DNA of 64,000 bases. Origin: an uncultured Desulfobacteraceae bacterium (GTDB taxonomy: Bacteria > Desulfobacterota > Desulfobacteria > Desulfobacterales > UBA5852). Position numbers and translations under genes: made by a program. The DNA lies in contig CAJXSL010000001.1 of NCBI GenBank assembly GCA_913060875.1, positions 950,464 through 1,014,463 on the forward strand, written 5' to 3'. Position 1 is the stretch's first letter. Each line of letters begins with the position of its first letter. Of this stretch, positions 54,722-62,872 are shown one piece after another. The notes below the pieces were generated by a model, which saw only the letters and a list, made by a program, of their open reading frames with translations, was not told the DNA's origin and made no database searches.

Positions 54722-54840
54722 GCCGTAAAACGTCCAAGATCAAGGCGCACAAGCTCTGCGGAGTACCGCAAACGCGGGAGCCGAAGGCTGCGTTCATCGA
54801 AGTACGCCGCAGGGACGAAAGGCGCCGCTAAACGCCGATG
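54722..54840. repeat. R1 element, copy D, right arm lost
   Basis: It begins GGCCGTAAAACGTCCAAGATC, close to the arm of copy C, and has the core pieces CAAGGCGCAC, AAGTACGCCGCAGGGACGA and AAACGCCGAT. The right side after 54840 does not pair with the left arm, so this copy is degenerate. It lies between the convergent tamA and tyrA genes. Confidence 0.65.
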
Positions 54841-54863
54841 AAAGCTGTTGAGAAGAGCATACA

Positions 54864-54986
54864 GACGGCTTAGCCAGATGCTCAAGATCAAGGCGCGCAA
54901 GTTCCAAGGAGTGAGGCGTACATCGGTACGCCGCAGCGACGCGGAAGGCAGTGCAACGCCGATCTTGAGCATCTGGCTAAGCCGTC
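54864..54986. repeat. R1 palindromic element, copy E (26-bp perfect arms)
   Basis: The arms at 54864-54889 and 54961-54986 are perfectly complementary over 26 bp (GACGGCTTAGCCAGATGCTC plus AAGATC). They are unlike the arms of other copies, yet the inner core (AAGGCGCGCAA, GGCGTACATCGGTACGCCGCAG, AACGCCGATC) is the same. It ends inside the tyrA stop codon. Confidence 0.9.
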
Positions 54987-56145
54987 AAAAGCGCTCGATC
55001 AGCTTGTCGATGAGAAAGGTCGTCTCCCGCAAAGCCTGTCCGCTGAAGGGGTCGAACCAGGCCGCGACCTTGCGGAAGACACTCTCGAAGGCGGCCTTGT
55101 CACCCGTTTCGATCAGGGCCAGGCTGTCCTGCAGGGAGGCCAGGTAGTCCCGGAGCAGCTGCCGTCGTTCGGGCGAGGCCTTGATAATTTCGGAGTATAG
55201 GCTGGGGTCCTGGGCAAAGAGCCGTCCCACCATCCCCAGTTCCAACCGGTAGATGGGGCTGGAAAATTCCAGAGTGCGGTCCAGCGGGACATCCTGCTCG
55301 AAAAGAAACTTGCCGAAGGAGAAAGTAGCAAAGTGGCGCAGGGCCTGGATCACGGCCATGGCATCGTCATGTTCCTCCGGATCAGATGAGATCACGATGG
55401 CCCCCCAGGCGGTAAACTGATCCAGCAGCCACTGACATTCCGTGGCCCGCCGCCCCGGGCTAGCGATGACCACCTGTTTGTCAAGACTGGTCGTGGCCGG
55501 TCCGAAAAGGGGATGCAGACCCACCACCGGCCCGGGATGGGCTTCGAGCATGGCGGCCATGGGGGCGGCTTTCACGCTGGTGATGTCGCTCAGCACACAA
55601 TCCTCAGGCAGGAGGGGGGACAGGCGTTCGACGACTTCGGCCGTGCGGTCGATGGGCACGCTTAGAAGGGCCAGGTCGATGCCATCACAAAGCCTTGCAG
55701 CTTGGTCCCAGTCATCGTGTTCAAGTATGCGGACCCGATAGCCCGCCTCGTTGAACCAGCGTGCCAGATAGTCTCCCATGACGCCTCCACCGCCGACGAG
55801 CAGCAGGCGCGCGCCCGGTTTGGTGCCCTGCCGGGCCAGTTGCGCGGTTTGCTCCACCCGCGACTGGCGCAAAATCCGGCGGAAAATATCTTCCAGGAAA
55901 TCGGGATCGAGTCCCACCGCCCGGGCGGTGCGCCGTTTTTCCGAGATCAGGTTTTCTTCCCGGGCCGGGTGATAGACCGGCAGGCCGTGGGCCCGTTTGA
56001 GGGCCACGACGCGGTCCACCTGTTCCTGACGTTCTTTGAGCAGGGCCACCATGTCGTGATCGATGGCGTCGATGGCTTCCCGCAGTTTCAGCAGCTCGCG
56101 GTCGGCTGGATGGGGATTGGGACGGTCGGTGGATTTCGATGGCAT
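54985..56145 (-). CDS. tyrA: Chorismate mutase / prephenate dehydrogenase (T-protein)
   Basis: A 386-residue bifunctional enzyme of tyrosine synthesis. Residues 15-95 are an AroQ-type chorismate mutase (LREAIDAIDHDMVALLKER and VYHPAREENLI). Residues 115-380 form the NAD-linked prephenate dehydrogenase with Rossmann motif LLVGGGGVMGDYLARWF and the active-site segments LSDITSVKAAPM and VVGLHPLFGP. The length and order match E. coli TyrA. Start ATG 56145 has GGAGTAAC before it. It is convergent with tamA, and the stop codon lies within an R1 palindrome. Tyrosine supply would feed the ammonia-lyase, though the genes are 14 kb apart. Confidence 0.93.
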   Translation of the reverse strand: MPSKSTDRPNPHPADRELLKLREAIDAIDHDMVALLKERQEQVDRVVALKRAHGLPVYHPAREENLISEKRRTARAVGLDPDFLEDIFRRILRQSRVEQTAQLARQGTKPGARLLLVGGGGVMGDYLARWFNEAGYRVRILEHDDWDQAARLCDGIDLALLSVPIDRTAEVVERLSPLLPEDCVLSDITSVKAAPMAAMLEAHPGPVVGLHPLFGPATTSLDKQVVIASPGRRATECQWLLDQFTAWGAIVISSDPEEHDDAMAVIQALRHFATFSFGKFLFEQDVPLDRTLEFSSPIYRLELGMVGRLFAQDPSLYSEIIKASPERRQLLRDYLASLQDSLALIETGDKAAFESVFRKVAAWFDPFSGQALRETTFLIDKLIERF

Positions 56146-56221
56146 ATTGTTACTCCGCTTTGCTGGAGAAGTCTCAATTGCGTTCTGCATCCTGCAAAAC
56201 TGATGGATGCTCCGGAAATGT

Positions 56222-56653
56222 TCAATCCTGCCGACTACGGTACAGGCGGGCCTGTTCCAGAGTGTAGGATTCCAGGGGTTCGGAGCGCGGATCATCGACC
56301 TCTGCAAGGGGCTTCAAGTAGACAAAGACCTCCTGGATATCCGAGAACGATCTATCGACACGTTCCACCATGATGCGATGGCGTCGATACCCGTCCGGAC
56401 GGTCGACGCGCTCGAGGCGGTCCATTTGGGCCAGGCCCGCATCATCCACCGTGTATAGCTCGCCGATCACGTTATGGCCTTTGCCGCTGCCGGCGATCAT
56501 GCAGGGCGAATGGCGTTCGCCGTTGAGGACGAGCCGGTAGCGTTCCCGGGTTCGGAAGACGCCTTCCAGCCGGGCCTGCGGCATGCAGCGGCCATGATTC
56601 GGAAACCCTTTCTTGAGGGTGCCGTAGACAAATATGCGGTATCGGTCAGGCAT
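56222..56653 (-). CDS. Gamma-glutamylcyclotransferase-fold protein
   Basis: The 143-residue product has the GGCT fold. The signature YGTLKKGFPNH sits near residue 10 (family YGTLxxG), GELYTVDDAGLAQMDRLE is in the middle with the catalytic Glu-like acidic position (LDxxEG reads MDRLERVD), and VFVYLKP is at the end. Members release 5-oxoproline from gamma-glutamyl amines or peptides. The ATG at 56653 is used; a TTG at 56665 is in frame. It precedes tyrA on the same strand but overlaps none of it. About 210 bp of gene-free DNA separates it from the divergent aldehyde dehydrogenase. Confidence 0.85.
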   Translation of the reverse strand: MPDRYRIFVYGTLKKGFPNHGRCMPQARLEGVFRTRERYRLVLNGERHSPCMIAGSGKGHNVIGELYTVDDAGLAQMDRLERVDRPDGYRRHRIMVERVDRSFSDIQEVFVYLKPLAEVDDPRSEPLESYTLEQARLYRSRQD

Positions 56654-56865
56654 GGGTATGTTCAATTCCCTTGTGGCGATGGCAGCGATTGCCTATGCTG
56701 CCTTTTCATAGTCGCCGCCGAGGGAATAATCAAGGCAGGCGACAGCGTTGCCCTGGAGTACGGTCGGCCGGAAGCCATTGAGACGGTTGGCCCAGTGGAT
56801 GCATCTTCTTATTGTTACCACATGCCAAAACAATTTAAACCGACGGCGAAGGAGCGCTTCTCATC

Positions 56866-58236
56866 ATGCTGAAGGTCATCAATCCCTACGATCAGAGCGT
56901 CTATTGCACCGTAGCTTTCGATACGCCTGAGGACCTGGATGGAAAAGTCCGGGCGGCGGCAGGGGCGGCGGAACAATGGCGCCGGGTCCCCCTGGCGGAG
57001 CGGGTGGCGGCCCTGGAGCAGGGGCTGAACCATTTCCGGAACCACAAGGATACAATCGCCGCGGAAATAACGGGCCAGATGGGGAAGCCCATTACGGAGG
57101 CCTGCAACGAACTCGACGGGTTTTTCGAGCGGGCCGAGCACATGCTGGCCATTGCCGCCGATGTCCTCGCGCCGGAGATCCTGCCGCCCAAAGACGATCT
57201 GCATCGGCGGATCGAACGGGAGCCGCTGGGCGTGGTGCTTGACATCGCTGCCTGGAACTATCCCCTGCTGATCGCGGTCAACGTGGTCATCCCGGCCCTG
57301 GCGGCGGGCAATGCCGTTTTGCTCAAACACAGTGCCCGGACACCATTGTGCGGCCGGCATTTCGAGGCGGCGTTCAACCCGCTGCCCGGCGTTTGCACCA
57401 ACCTGGTCCTCTCCCATGGCCAGACCATCGGTCTGGTGCGGGATGCCCGGGTCGATCACGTGTCATTTACCGGTTCCGTAGATGGCGGCCGCCGCATCCA
57501 TCAGGCGGCGGCCGGCCGGTTTGTGGACGTGGGGCTCGAACTGGGGGGCAAAGACCCGGCCTATGTGGCCGAGGATGCCGATCTGGCCTTTACCGTGCCC
57601 AACGTCGTTGCGGGCGCGCTGTATAACGCCGGGCAGTCATGTTGTGCGGTCGAACGGGTCTACGTGCACCGCAGCCTCTACAAATCCTTTCTTGAACAGG
57701 CGGTTGACGCCCTGGACAGCTTCATTCCCGGAGACCCTATGGACCCGCATACGACCCTGGGCCCCCTGGCGGATCGCGGGGCCCTGGATGTTTTCGACCG
57801 CCAGGTCCGGCAGGCCCTGGAAAGCGGTGCCCGGCTCCTTGCCGGTGGCCGGCGTCTGGAGGATTCTCCGGGCAATTTATACCTCCCAACACTCCTGGCG
57901 GATGTGGACAACCTTGCCGAAGTGATGCACGAAGAAAGTTTCGGCCCCCTGCTGTCGGTTCGGGCGGTGGAAAGCGATGCCCAGGCCCTGGCGGAAATGA
58001 ACGCCTCCCGCTACGGCTTGACGGCTTCGGTCTGGACCCGCAGCCGGGAGCGGGCGGATTGGTTTGCCCCCCGCCTGGCGGCTGGCACCGTTTACCAGAA
58101 CCGCTGCGACTATCTCGACCCGGGCCTGCCCTGGAGCGGGGTCAAGGACAGCGGCCGGGGTACGAGTTTGTCCCCCTATGGCTATTACGCTCTCACGCGG
58201 CCCAAGAGCATTCATTTCCGGTCTGCGGCGGATTGA
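56866..58236 (+). CDS. NAD(P)-dependent aldehyde dehydrogenase
   Basis: A 456-residue ALDH-superfamily enzyme, close in layout to succinate-semialdehyde dehydrogenases. The cofactor site segment is LDIAAWNYPLLIAVNVVIPAL, the catalytic Glu is in VGLELGGKDPAYV, and the catalytic Cys is in NAGQSCCAVERVYV. MHEESFGPLLSV closes the fold. The substrate aldehyde is not fixed by sequence. Nearby polyamine-type transport, GGCT and glutamine amidotransferase genes would fit an aminoaldehyde, but that is inference. It is transcribed divergently from the GGCT gene and followed by an R2 repeat. Confidence 0.9.
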   Translation: MLKVINPYDQSVYCTVAFDTPEDLDGKVRAAAGAAEQWRRVPLAERVAALEQGLNHFRNHKDTIAAEITGQMGKPITEACNELDGFFERAEHMLAIAADVLAPEILPPKDDLHRRIEREPLGVVLDIAAWNYPLLIAVNVVIPALAAGNAVLLKHSARTPLCGRHFEAAFNPLPGVCTNLVLSHGQTIGLVRDARVDHVSFTGSVDGGRRIHQAAAGRFVDVGLELGGKDPAYVAEDADLAFTVPNVVAGALYNAGQSCCAVERVYVHRSLYKSFLEQAVDALDSFIPGDPMDPHTTLGPLADRGALDVFDRQVRQALESGARLLAGGRRLEDSPGNLYLPTLLADVDNLAEVMHEESFGPLLSVRAVESDAQALAEMNASRYGLTASVWTRSRERADWFAPRLAAGTVYQNRCDYLDPGLPWSGVKDSGRGTSLSPYGYYALTRPKSIHFRSAAD

Positions 58237-58354
58237 TGCCATCGGCCCGGTGGGGGGCGACGCCCGGGGCCTTGCGTTGGTTTCGACAGCGGCATTTTGT
58301 TGAGCGATTGCCCAAAGTTCATCTTGCTAAAACCGGGCGGGTTCGTTATCTATT

Positions 58355-58493
58355 GTCCATTCATAAATAACATCTTTCGGCCCCTGGCGGCGTTCTCGCT
58401 CGTTTTCAATCCTCGCAATAGCCGGCTATTCCTCCGGTTGAAAACGCGCTCGGGCCTTGCCAGGAACCAAAATCTATCATTTATGGATGGACA
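58355..58493. repeat. R2 palindromic element, copy 3 (compact form)
   Basis: TGTCCATTCATAAAT on the left mirrors ATTTATGGATGGACA on the right. The inner arms GGCCCCTGGCGGCGTTCTC / GCTCGGGCCTTGCCAGGAACC and the innermost CGTTTTCAA / TTGAAAACG surround a perfect 14-bp palindrome AATAGCCGGCTATT. It lacks the extra central segment of copies 1 and 2. The flanking gap 58237-58557 has no gene. Confidence 0.85.
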
Positions 58494-58557
58494 CTATCTA
58501 AACAGTGTCCGATAGCCTTGCCCTTCAGCATTATTTGCTTTTTAGCTAGGATCCACC

Positions 58558-59397
58558 ATGACGTTGAACATTGCCCACCGCGGGGCCCGCAGCATCGCCC
58601 CGGAAAACACCCTTCTGGCCGCGCAAAGGGGATTCGAGGCCGGTGCCGATCTCTGGGAAACCGACCTGGCCGTTACCCGGGACGAGCAGTTGATCCTCTT
58701 CCACGACGATCTGCTGGTACGCACCACGGATGTGCCGCAGCGTTTCCCTGACCGTGCCCAGGATCCTTTTACGACCTTCGATCTGGCCGAAATCCGCTCG
58801 CTGGACGCAGGCTCCTGGTTCGTGGAAACCGATCCCCACGGCCAGATTGCCGCGGGGGCCCTTTCAGAAGCCGATCGGCGGGCCTGCCGGGGCGAAAAGA
58901 TTCCTACTTTAGAAGAGGCCCTGGTGTTCACCCGCGATGCAAATTGGCGCTTGAACCTGGAACTCAAGAAACTGCCCGATCCCATGGCCGCCTTCCCGGT
59001 GGTGCCGCAGGTGCTGGCCATGATCGATCGCGTGGGACTCAATCCGGATCAGGTGCTGGTTTCATCCTTTCAGCATGCCTGGCTGGAGGAGATCCGGGAA
59101 CGCCGGCCGTCGCTGGAAATCCAGGCTTTGATCGGCTATCATACCGACCGGCCGCTGGACTGGGGCGATCTCGCCTTTGCCACCTACAACGCCCGCGCCA
59201 CCCTGATCGAGGATGAAACCATTCGACAGCGCAAACAGGACGGGGTGGCCATCAATCTTTTTACGGTGAACGAAGCCGCGGACATGCGCCGTTTCATGGC
59301 ACTTGGGGTGGACGGTCTCATCACCGATTTCCCCCAGCGGCTGACAAAACTTCGCAGCACGACGCCGGTGGGGAATGGAGAAGAAAGTGAACGCTGA
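58558..59397 (+). CDS. Glycerophosphodiester phosphodiesterase family protein
   Basis: A 279-residue TIM-barrel enzyme that hydrolyses glycerophosphodiesters to glycerol 3-phosphate and an alcohol. The catalytic His pair and metal ligands are visible: IAHRGARSIAPENTLLA at the N-terminus (HRG...ENT), WETDLAVTRDEQLILFHDD (E-x-D and HDD) and LNLELKK (ExK) near 140. VDGLITDFPQRL is the usual end. No signal peptide, so it is cytoplasmic. Its stop lies inside the next gene (23-bp overlap), indicating coupling with the glutamine amidotransferase. Confidence 0.92.
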   Translation: MTLNIAHRGARSIAPENTLLAAQRGFEAGADLWETDLAVTRDEQLILFHDDLLVRTTDVPQRFPDRAQDPFTTFDLAEIRSLDAGSWFVETDPHGQIAAGALSEADRRACRGEKIPTLEEALVFTRDANWRLNLELKKLPDPMAAFPVVPQVLAMIDRVGLNPDQVLVSSFQHAWLEEIRERRPSLEIQALIGYHTDRPLDWGDLAFATYNARATLIEDETIRQRKQDGVAINLFTVNEAADMRRFMALGVDGLITDFPQRLTKLRSTTPVGNGEESER

Positions 59398-60256
59398 AGC
59401 CCGTCTGGCCATTGCCATTTTCAACGGCTACCCGCGCGCGAGCCGGGAGAATTTCGATCGTACCGGGGTGGGCCACCCCCATGACTTTTTCGCGGATTTC
59501 CTGAAACGCCACCTGCCGGAGGCCACGGTGGAAACCTGGTTTGTGGCCGACACGGATCAGGCTTTGCCCACCGGAGCCGGCCTGGCGGATTACGCCGGTT
59601 TCATCTGGACCGGATCGGATCTCACGATCTACCAGGACGACGATCCGCGGGTGACCCGCCAGATCGAGCTGGCCCGGGAAATTTTCCGGGTCGGGGTGCC
59701 CAGTTTCGGCTCCTGCTGGGGCATCCAGATGGCGGCCGTGGCGGCCGGCGGTGTCGTGGCCAAAAACCCGAAAGGGCGGGAGTGGTGCATCGCCCGCGAT
59801 ATCCGGCTGACGGACGCGGGCCGGCGCTCGCCCTTGATGGCCGGCAAACCCGAATGCTTCGACGGCTTCATCATGCACCTGGACGAGGTGACGCAACTAC
59901 CGCCCGGCGCCACCCTGCTGGCCACCGGGGACCATACCCATGCCCAGGCCCTGGAAGTGAAGCACGATAAGGGCACCTTCTGGGCCACCCAGTACCACCC
60001 GGAATACAACCTCCGGGAGATGGCCCGGCTGATTGCCGCCCGGGCCAAACCGCTGACCCAGGAGGGTTTTTTCGAGCAGGAGGACGCCGTAGCCGTGTTC
60101 GCGGACAAACTCGAGGCCCTGGCGGGCAACCCCGGCTCGGCCGCGCTGCGGGAAGAGCTGACCATCGGCGACGACATCCTGGATTCTGTCATCCGCGAGC
60201 AGGAATTGCGCAACTGGGTCGATCACCTGGTGCTGCCGAAGGCGGCCGGCCGTTAG
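59375..60256 (+). CDS. Class I glutamine amidotransferase-like protein
   Basis: A 293-residue single-domain protein of the GuaA-type glutaminase family. The nucleophile Cys is in VPSFGSCWGIQMAAV (near 113) and the catalytic His is in ATQYHPEYN (near 209). The C-terminal 80 residues extend beyond the domain. No synthase domain is attached, so it may hydrolyse a gamma-glutamyl compound (as PuuD does for gamma-glutamyl-GABA) or partner another protein. Position next to a polyamine-type ABC importer supports the former weakly. The start overlaps the phosphodiesterase gene; GTG 59387 is an alternative. Confidence 0.87.
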   Translation: MEKKVNAEARLAIAIFNGYPRASRENFDRTGVGHPHDFFADFLKRHLPEATVETWFVADTDQALPTGAGLADYAGFIWTGSDLTIYQDDDPRVTRQIELAREIFRVGVPSFGSCWGIQMAAVAAGGVVAKNPKGREWCIARDIRLTDAGRRSPLMAGKPECFDGFIMHLDEVTQLPPGATLLATGDHTHAQALEVKHDKGTFWATQYHPEYNLREMARLIAARAKPLTQEGFFEQEDAVAVFADKLEALAGNPGSAALREELTIGDDILDSVIREQELRNWVDHLVLPKAAGR

Positions 60257-60379
60257 CGGTTCCCAATGCTAACAGGCGGCTAACATCGACCCCATAAGAC
60301 CTACGCCTTAGATAAACGACAGGCTGATTTTTCCTTAAAAGCGAAGTTTGCAAACAACCATTTCCAAGGAGGAAAGACA

Positions 60380-61447
60380 ATGAAACGTACACTCGTGTGT
60401 CTCATGGTATTGGGGGCCTTTCTGGCCCTTGTCGCGGCGCCGGTCAGTGCCGAAACCCTGGAACTGCTGACCTGGAAGGGCTATGCCCCCAAGGAATTGA
60501 TCGACAAATTCCAGGCCGAAACAGGTATCACGGTAAAAGCCACCTACACCAACAACGAAGAAATGATTGCCAAGCTGCGGGCCACCCGCGGCGCCGGATT
60601 TGACCTGGCCCAGCCCAGCCAGGACCGGATTTCTTCGGTTCAGGCAAAATACAAAATTTATCAACCGATTGATTATGATAAATTAAAAAAAGATCAAATT
60701 ATTGCTTCCATGCTGGAAGCCGTGAAGAAAAACACGCTGGTGGACGGAAATAGTTTTGGTGTACCCCATGTTTATGGAACATCAGGATTGGTGATAAATA
60801 AAAATTTTGCTGGTGACGCCAAAGATTACACCGACCTCTTGGATTCCAAATACAAAGGCAGGGTCAGCTATCGCCTCAAGCGCCCCACCCTAATCGGGGT
60901 GGCCTTTGCTATGGGCAAAGATCCTTTCGCTCTTTACAATGATCCGACTGCCTATCAAGCCCTTATGGAAGAAGTCGGTCAGAAGCTGATCGAAGGAAAA
61001 CCACTGGTTAAGAATTACTGGACTAATGGGGATGCCATAAAGGAAAGTTTACGTTCTGGAGAAGTCCATCTTGCTATGGCGTGGGAAGTAGGCGCTTGGC
61101 AACTTTATGCCGAGAATCCGGACATCGATTTTGTGGCTCCCAAAAGCGGAGCCCTGGGATGGATCGACACTTTTGCCATTCCAGCCAAGGCCAAAAACGT
61201 TGAGGGTGCTTATAAATGGATCAATTTCATGCTGCGCCCCGAAAATGCAGCTGTTTTTACCAACGACCAAAAATACGGCACGGCATCGAAAGGGGCTGTC
61301 AATCTTTACGAACCAGCAGTGAAAGCCAATTTTACACGTTGTTTCACCGATGCCGATATCGACAATATCAAGTGGTACCCACCGGTTCCGGTCAAACTGG
61401 AAGAAATTGAAGGCAAGATTCTGGACAAGGTGAAAGCAGCCCAGTAA
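60380..61447 (+). CDS. potD: Polyamine-type ABC transporter substrate-binding protein (PotD-like)
   Basis: A 355-residue periplasmic protein with signal peptide LVALMVLGAFLALV-type ending PVSA-ETL. Features of the spermidine/putrescine family are ELLTWKGYAPKELIDKFQAE, GFDLAQPSQDRISSVQ, FGVPHVYGTSGLVIN and the late AYKWINFMLRPENAA. A very strong ribosome site (AAGGAGGAAAGACA) precedes the ATG. It heads the potD-A-B-C block, though 330 bp containing hairpins separate it from potA. From about 60640 to 61400 the codon use is clearly more AT-rich than in the first 240 bp and in all neighbours. Exact ligand unknown. Confidence 0.92.
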   Translation: MKRTLVCLMVLGAFLALVAAPVSAETLELLTWKGYAPKELIDKFQAETGITVKATYTNNEEMIAKLRATRGAGFDLAQPSQDRISSVQAKYKIYQPIDYDKLKKDQIIASMLEAVKKNTLVDGNSFGVPHVYGTSGLVINKNFAGDAKDYTDLLDSKYKGRVSYRLKRPTLIGVAFAMGKDPFALYNDPTAYQALMEEVGQKLIEGKPLVKNYWTNGDAIKESLRSGEVHLAMAWEVGAWQLYAENPDIDFVAPKSGALGWIDTFAIPAKAKNVEGAYKWINFMLRPENAAVFTNDQKYGTASKGAVNLYEPAVKANFTRCFTDADIDNIKWYPPVPVKLEEIEGKILDKVKAAQ

Positions 61448-61462
61448 CGGTTGGCTGTCAAC

Positions 61463-61498
61463 GATACCGGCCAGGGGAAGCGTTCTCCGGCCGGTATC
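61463..61498 (+). terminator. Hairpin after potD
   Basis: GATACCGGCC and its exact complement form a 10-bp stem with a 16-nt loop 16 bp after the potD stop. No T-run follows, so it probably stabilises or attenuates the potD message relative to potABC, as is common for binding-protein genes. Confidence 0.55.
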
Positions 61499-61631
61499 CG
61501 CTGGCATGGATCCGGCCTGATGGTTTCAGGCGCCGGTTCACTATGATTGAAATTCTTCATTTCTGTTGGAAGTCTTGGAGAGGTCCTACCGATCTGGAGT
61601 ATTTTTGTTATTAACCCGGCGATTAATCGTG

Positions 61632-61716
61632 CCAGGGTTGTCATTCCGGCGAAAGCCGGAATCTATTGGCAAATGGGCGGTTTGCATGGAGATCCCGGCT
61701 TTCGCCGGGATGACGT
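61632..61716. repeat. R3 REPIN-like inverted doublet
   Basis: TCATTCCGGCGAAAGCCGGAATC and an inverted copy GATCCCGGCTTTCGCCGGGATGA flank about 40 bp. The CCGGCGAAAGCCGG hairpin is a REP-type unit widespread in proteobacteria. It lies between potD and potA. The rest of 61448-61781 has no gene. Confidence 0.8.
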
Positions 61717-61781
61717 GAGTTTGTAGATATTGTTGCCAGGTTAATAAGCTCTTCTTCATTCTTTTTCACGTGAAAGTGTTT

Positions 61782-62870
61782 ATGCCCATCGATCTGGAAG
61801 TTCAAAGCGTAACGAAGACATTCGGTGATTTTACCGCTGTCGAGGATGTCGTCTTCGAAGTGCCCCAGGGGCAATTTTTCTCCATCCTGGGCCCATCCGG
61901 ATGCGGCAAGACCACACTCCTGCGCATGATTGCCGGGTTTACCGAACCCAGCCGGGGGAAGATCGCCATCCGCGGGGCGGACATGGCGGGCGTGCCGCCC
62001 AACCGCCGCCCGGTCAACCTGATTTTCCAGCACCTGGCCCTTTTTCCCATGATGACGGTGGCCCAGAACATTGCCTTTGGGCTCCAGCGTCGCAAGGAAA
62101 ACCGCAGCGATATCCAGCGTAAGGTGACCCGTATTCTGGAGCGCGTGGATCTCCCCGGCTTCGAGGACAAGACCATCGACCAGCTTTCCGGGGGCCAGAA
62201 GCAGCGCGTGGCCATCGCCCGCTGCCTGGTGCTGGAACCCGCCGTGCTGCTGCTGGACGAGCCTCTGGGGGCGCTGGATCTCAAACTGCGGGAGCAGATG
62301 AAGGTGGAGCTGAAAAAGCTCCAGGCCCAGGTGGGGACCACCTTTGTCTATATCACCCACGACCAGTCCGAGGCCCTGGTGATGTCCGACCACGTGGCGG
62401 TTATGAACAAGGGACGCTTCGAACAGGTGGACACGCCCCAGAATCTCTACCATCAACCGCGCACCGCCTTTGTGGCGCGTTTTGTGGGGGACAACAATGC
62501 CTGGTCGGGAGTTGTGCGCCGCTGTGATGGGGAGACGGTGGAGATCGAAACCGCTGCGGATCAATCATTCCGGACACGGATCACGACGCCGTTGGAACCC
62601 GGTGCCCCGGTGGAACTCTTCCTGCGGCCGGAAGCCATGATCATTCAACCGGATGCAGACCTGCCCAACCTGAACCGCTTCGAGGTCATCGTGAAGTCGC
62701 TGCTGTTCGACGGGGCCAACAGCCGTCTCCTGGCCCATCCGATAAACGACGAAACCGAGCTGCTCATTGCCCTGCCCCAGAACCGGCAATTCGATCACAT
62801 CCGCCGTGACGACCGGATCGAGGTGGCCTGGGACGAGCAGTCCGGGATTTGTTTCCCGGCGGCGGGGTGA
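61782..62870 (+). CDS. potA: Polyamine-type ABC transporter ATPase (PotA-like)
   Basis: The 362-residue ATPase has Walker A GPSGCGKTT (near 40), Q-loop FQHLALFPMMTV, signature LSGGQKQRVAIARCL, Walker B VLLLDEPLGALD and switch His in YITHDQSEA. A C-terminal TOBE-type regulatory domain (VELFLRPEAMII) follows. The ATG at 61782 (MPIDLEVQSV) is favoured; GTG 61770 is in frame. It energises uptake through the PotB/PotC permeases encoded directly downstream. Confidence 0.93.
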   Translation: MPIDLEVQSVTKTFGDFTAVEDVVFEVPQGQFFSILGPSGCGKTTLLRMIAGFTEPSRGKIAIRGADMAGVPPNRRPVNLIFQHLALFPMMTVAQNIAFGLQRRKENRSDIQRKVTRILERVDLPGFEDKTIDQLSGGQKQRVAIARCLVLEPAVLLLDEPLGALDLKLREQMKVELKKLQAQVGTTFVYITHDQSEALVMSDHVAVMNKGRFEQVDTPQNLYHQPRTAFVARFVGDNNAWSGVVRRCDGETVEIETAADQSFRTRITTPLEPGAPVELFLRPEAMIIQPDADLPNLNRFEVIVKSLLFDGANSRLLAHPINDETELLIALPQNRQFDHIRRDDRIEVAWDEQSGICFPAAG

Positions 62871-62872
62871 CC

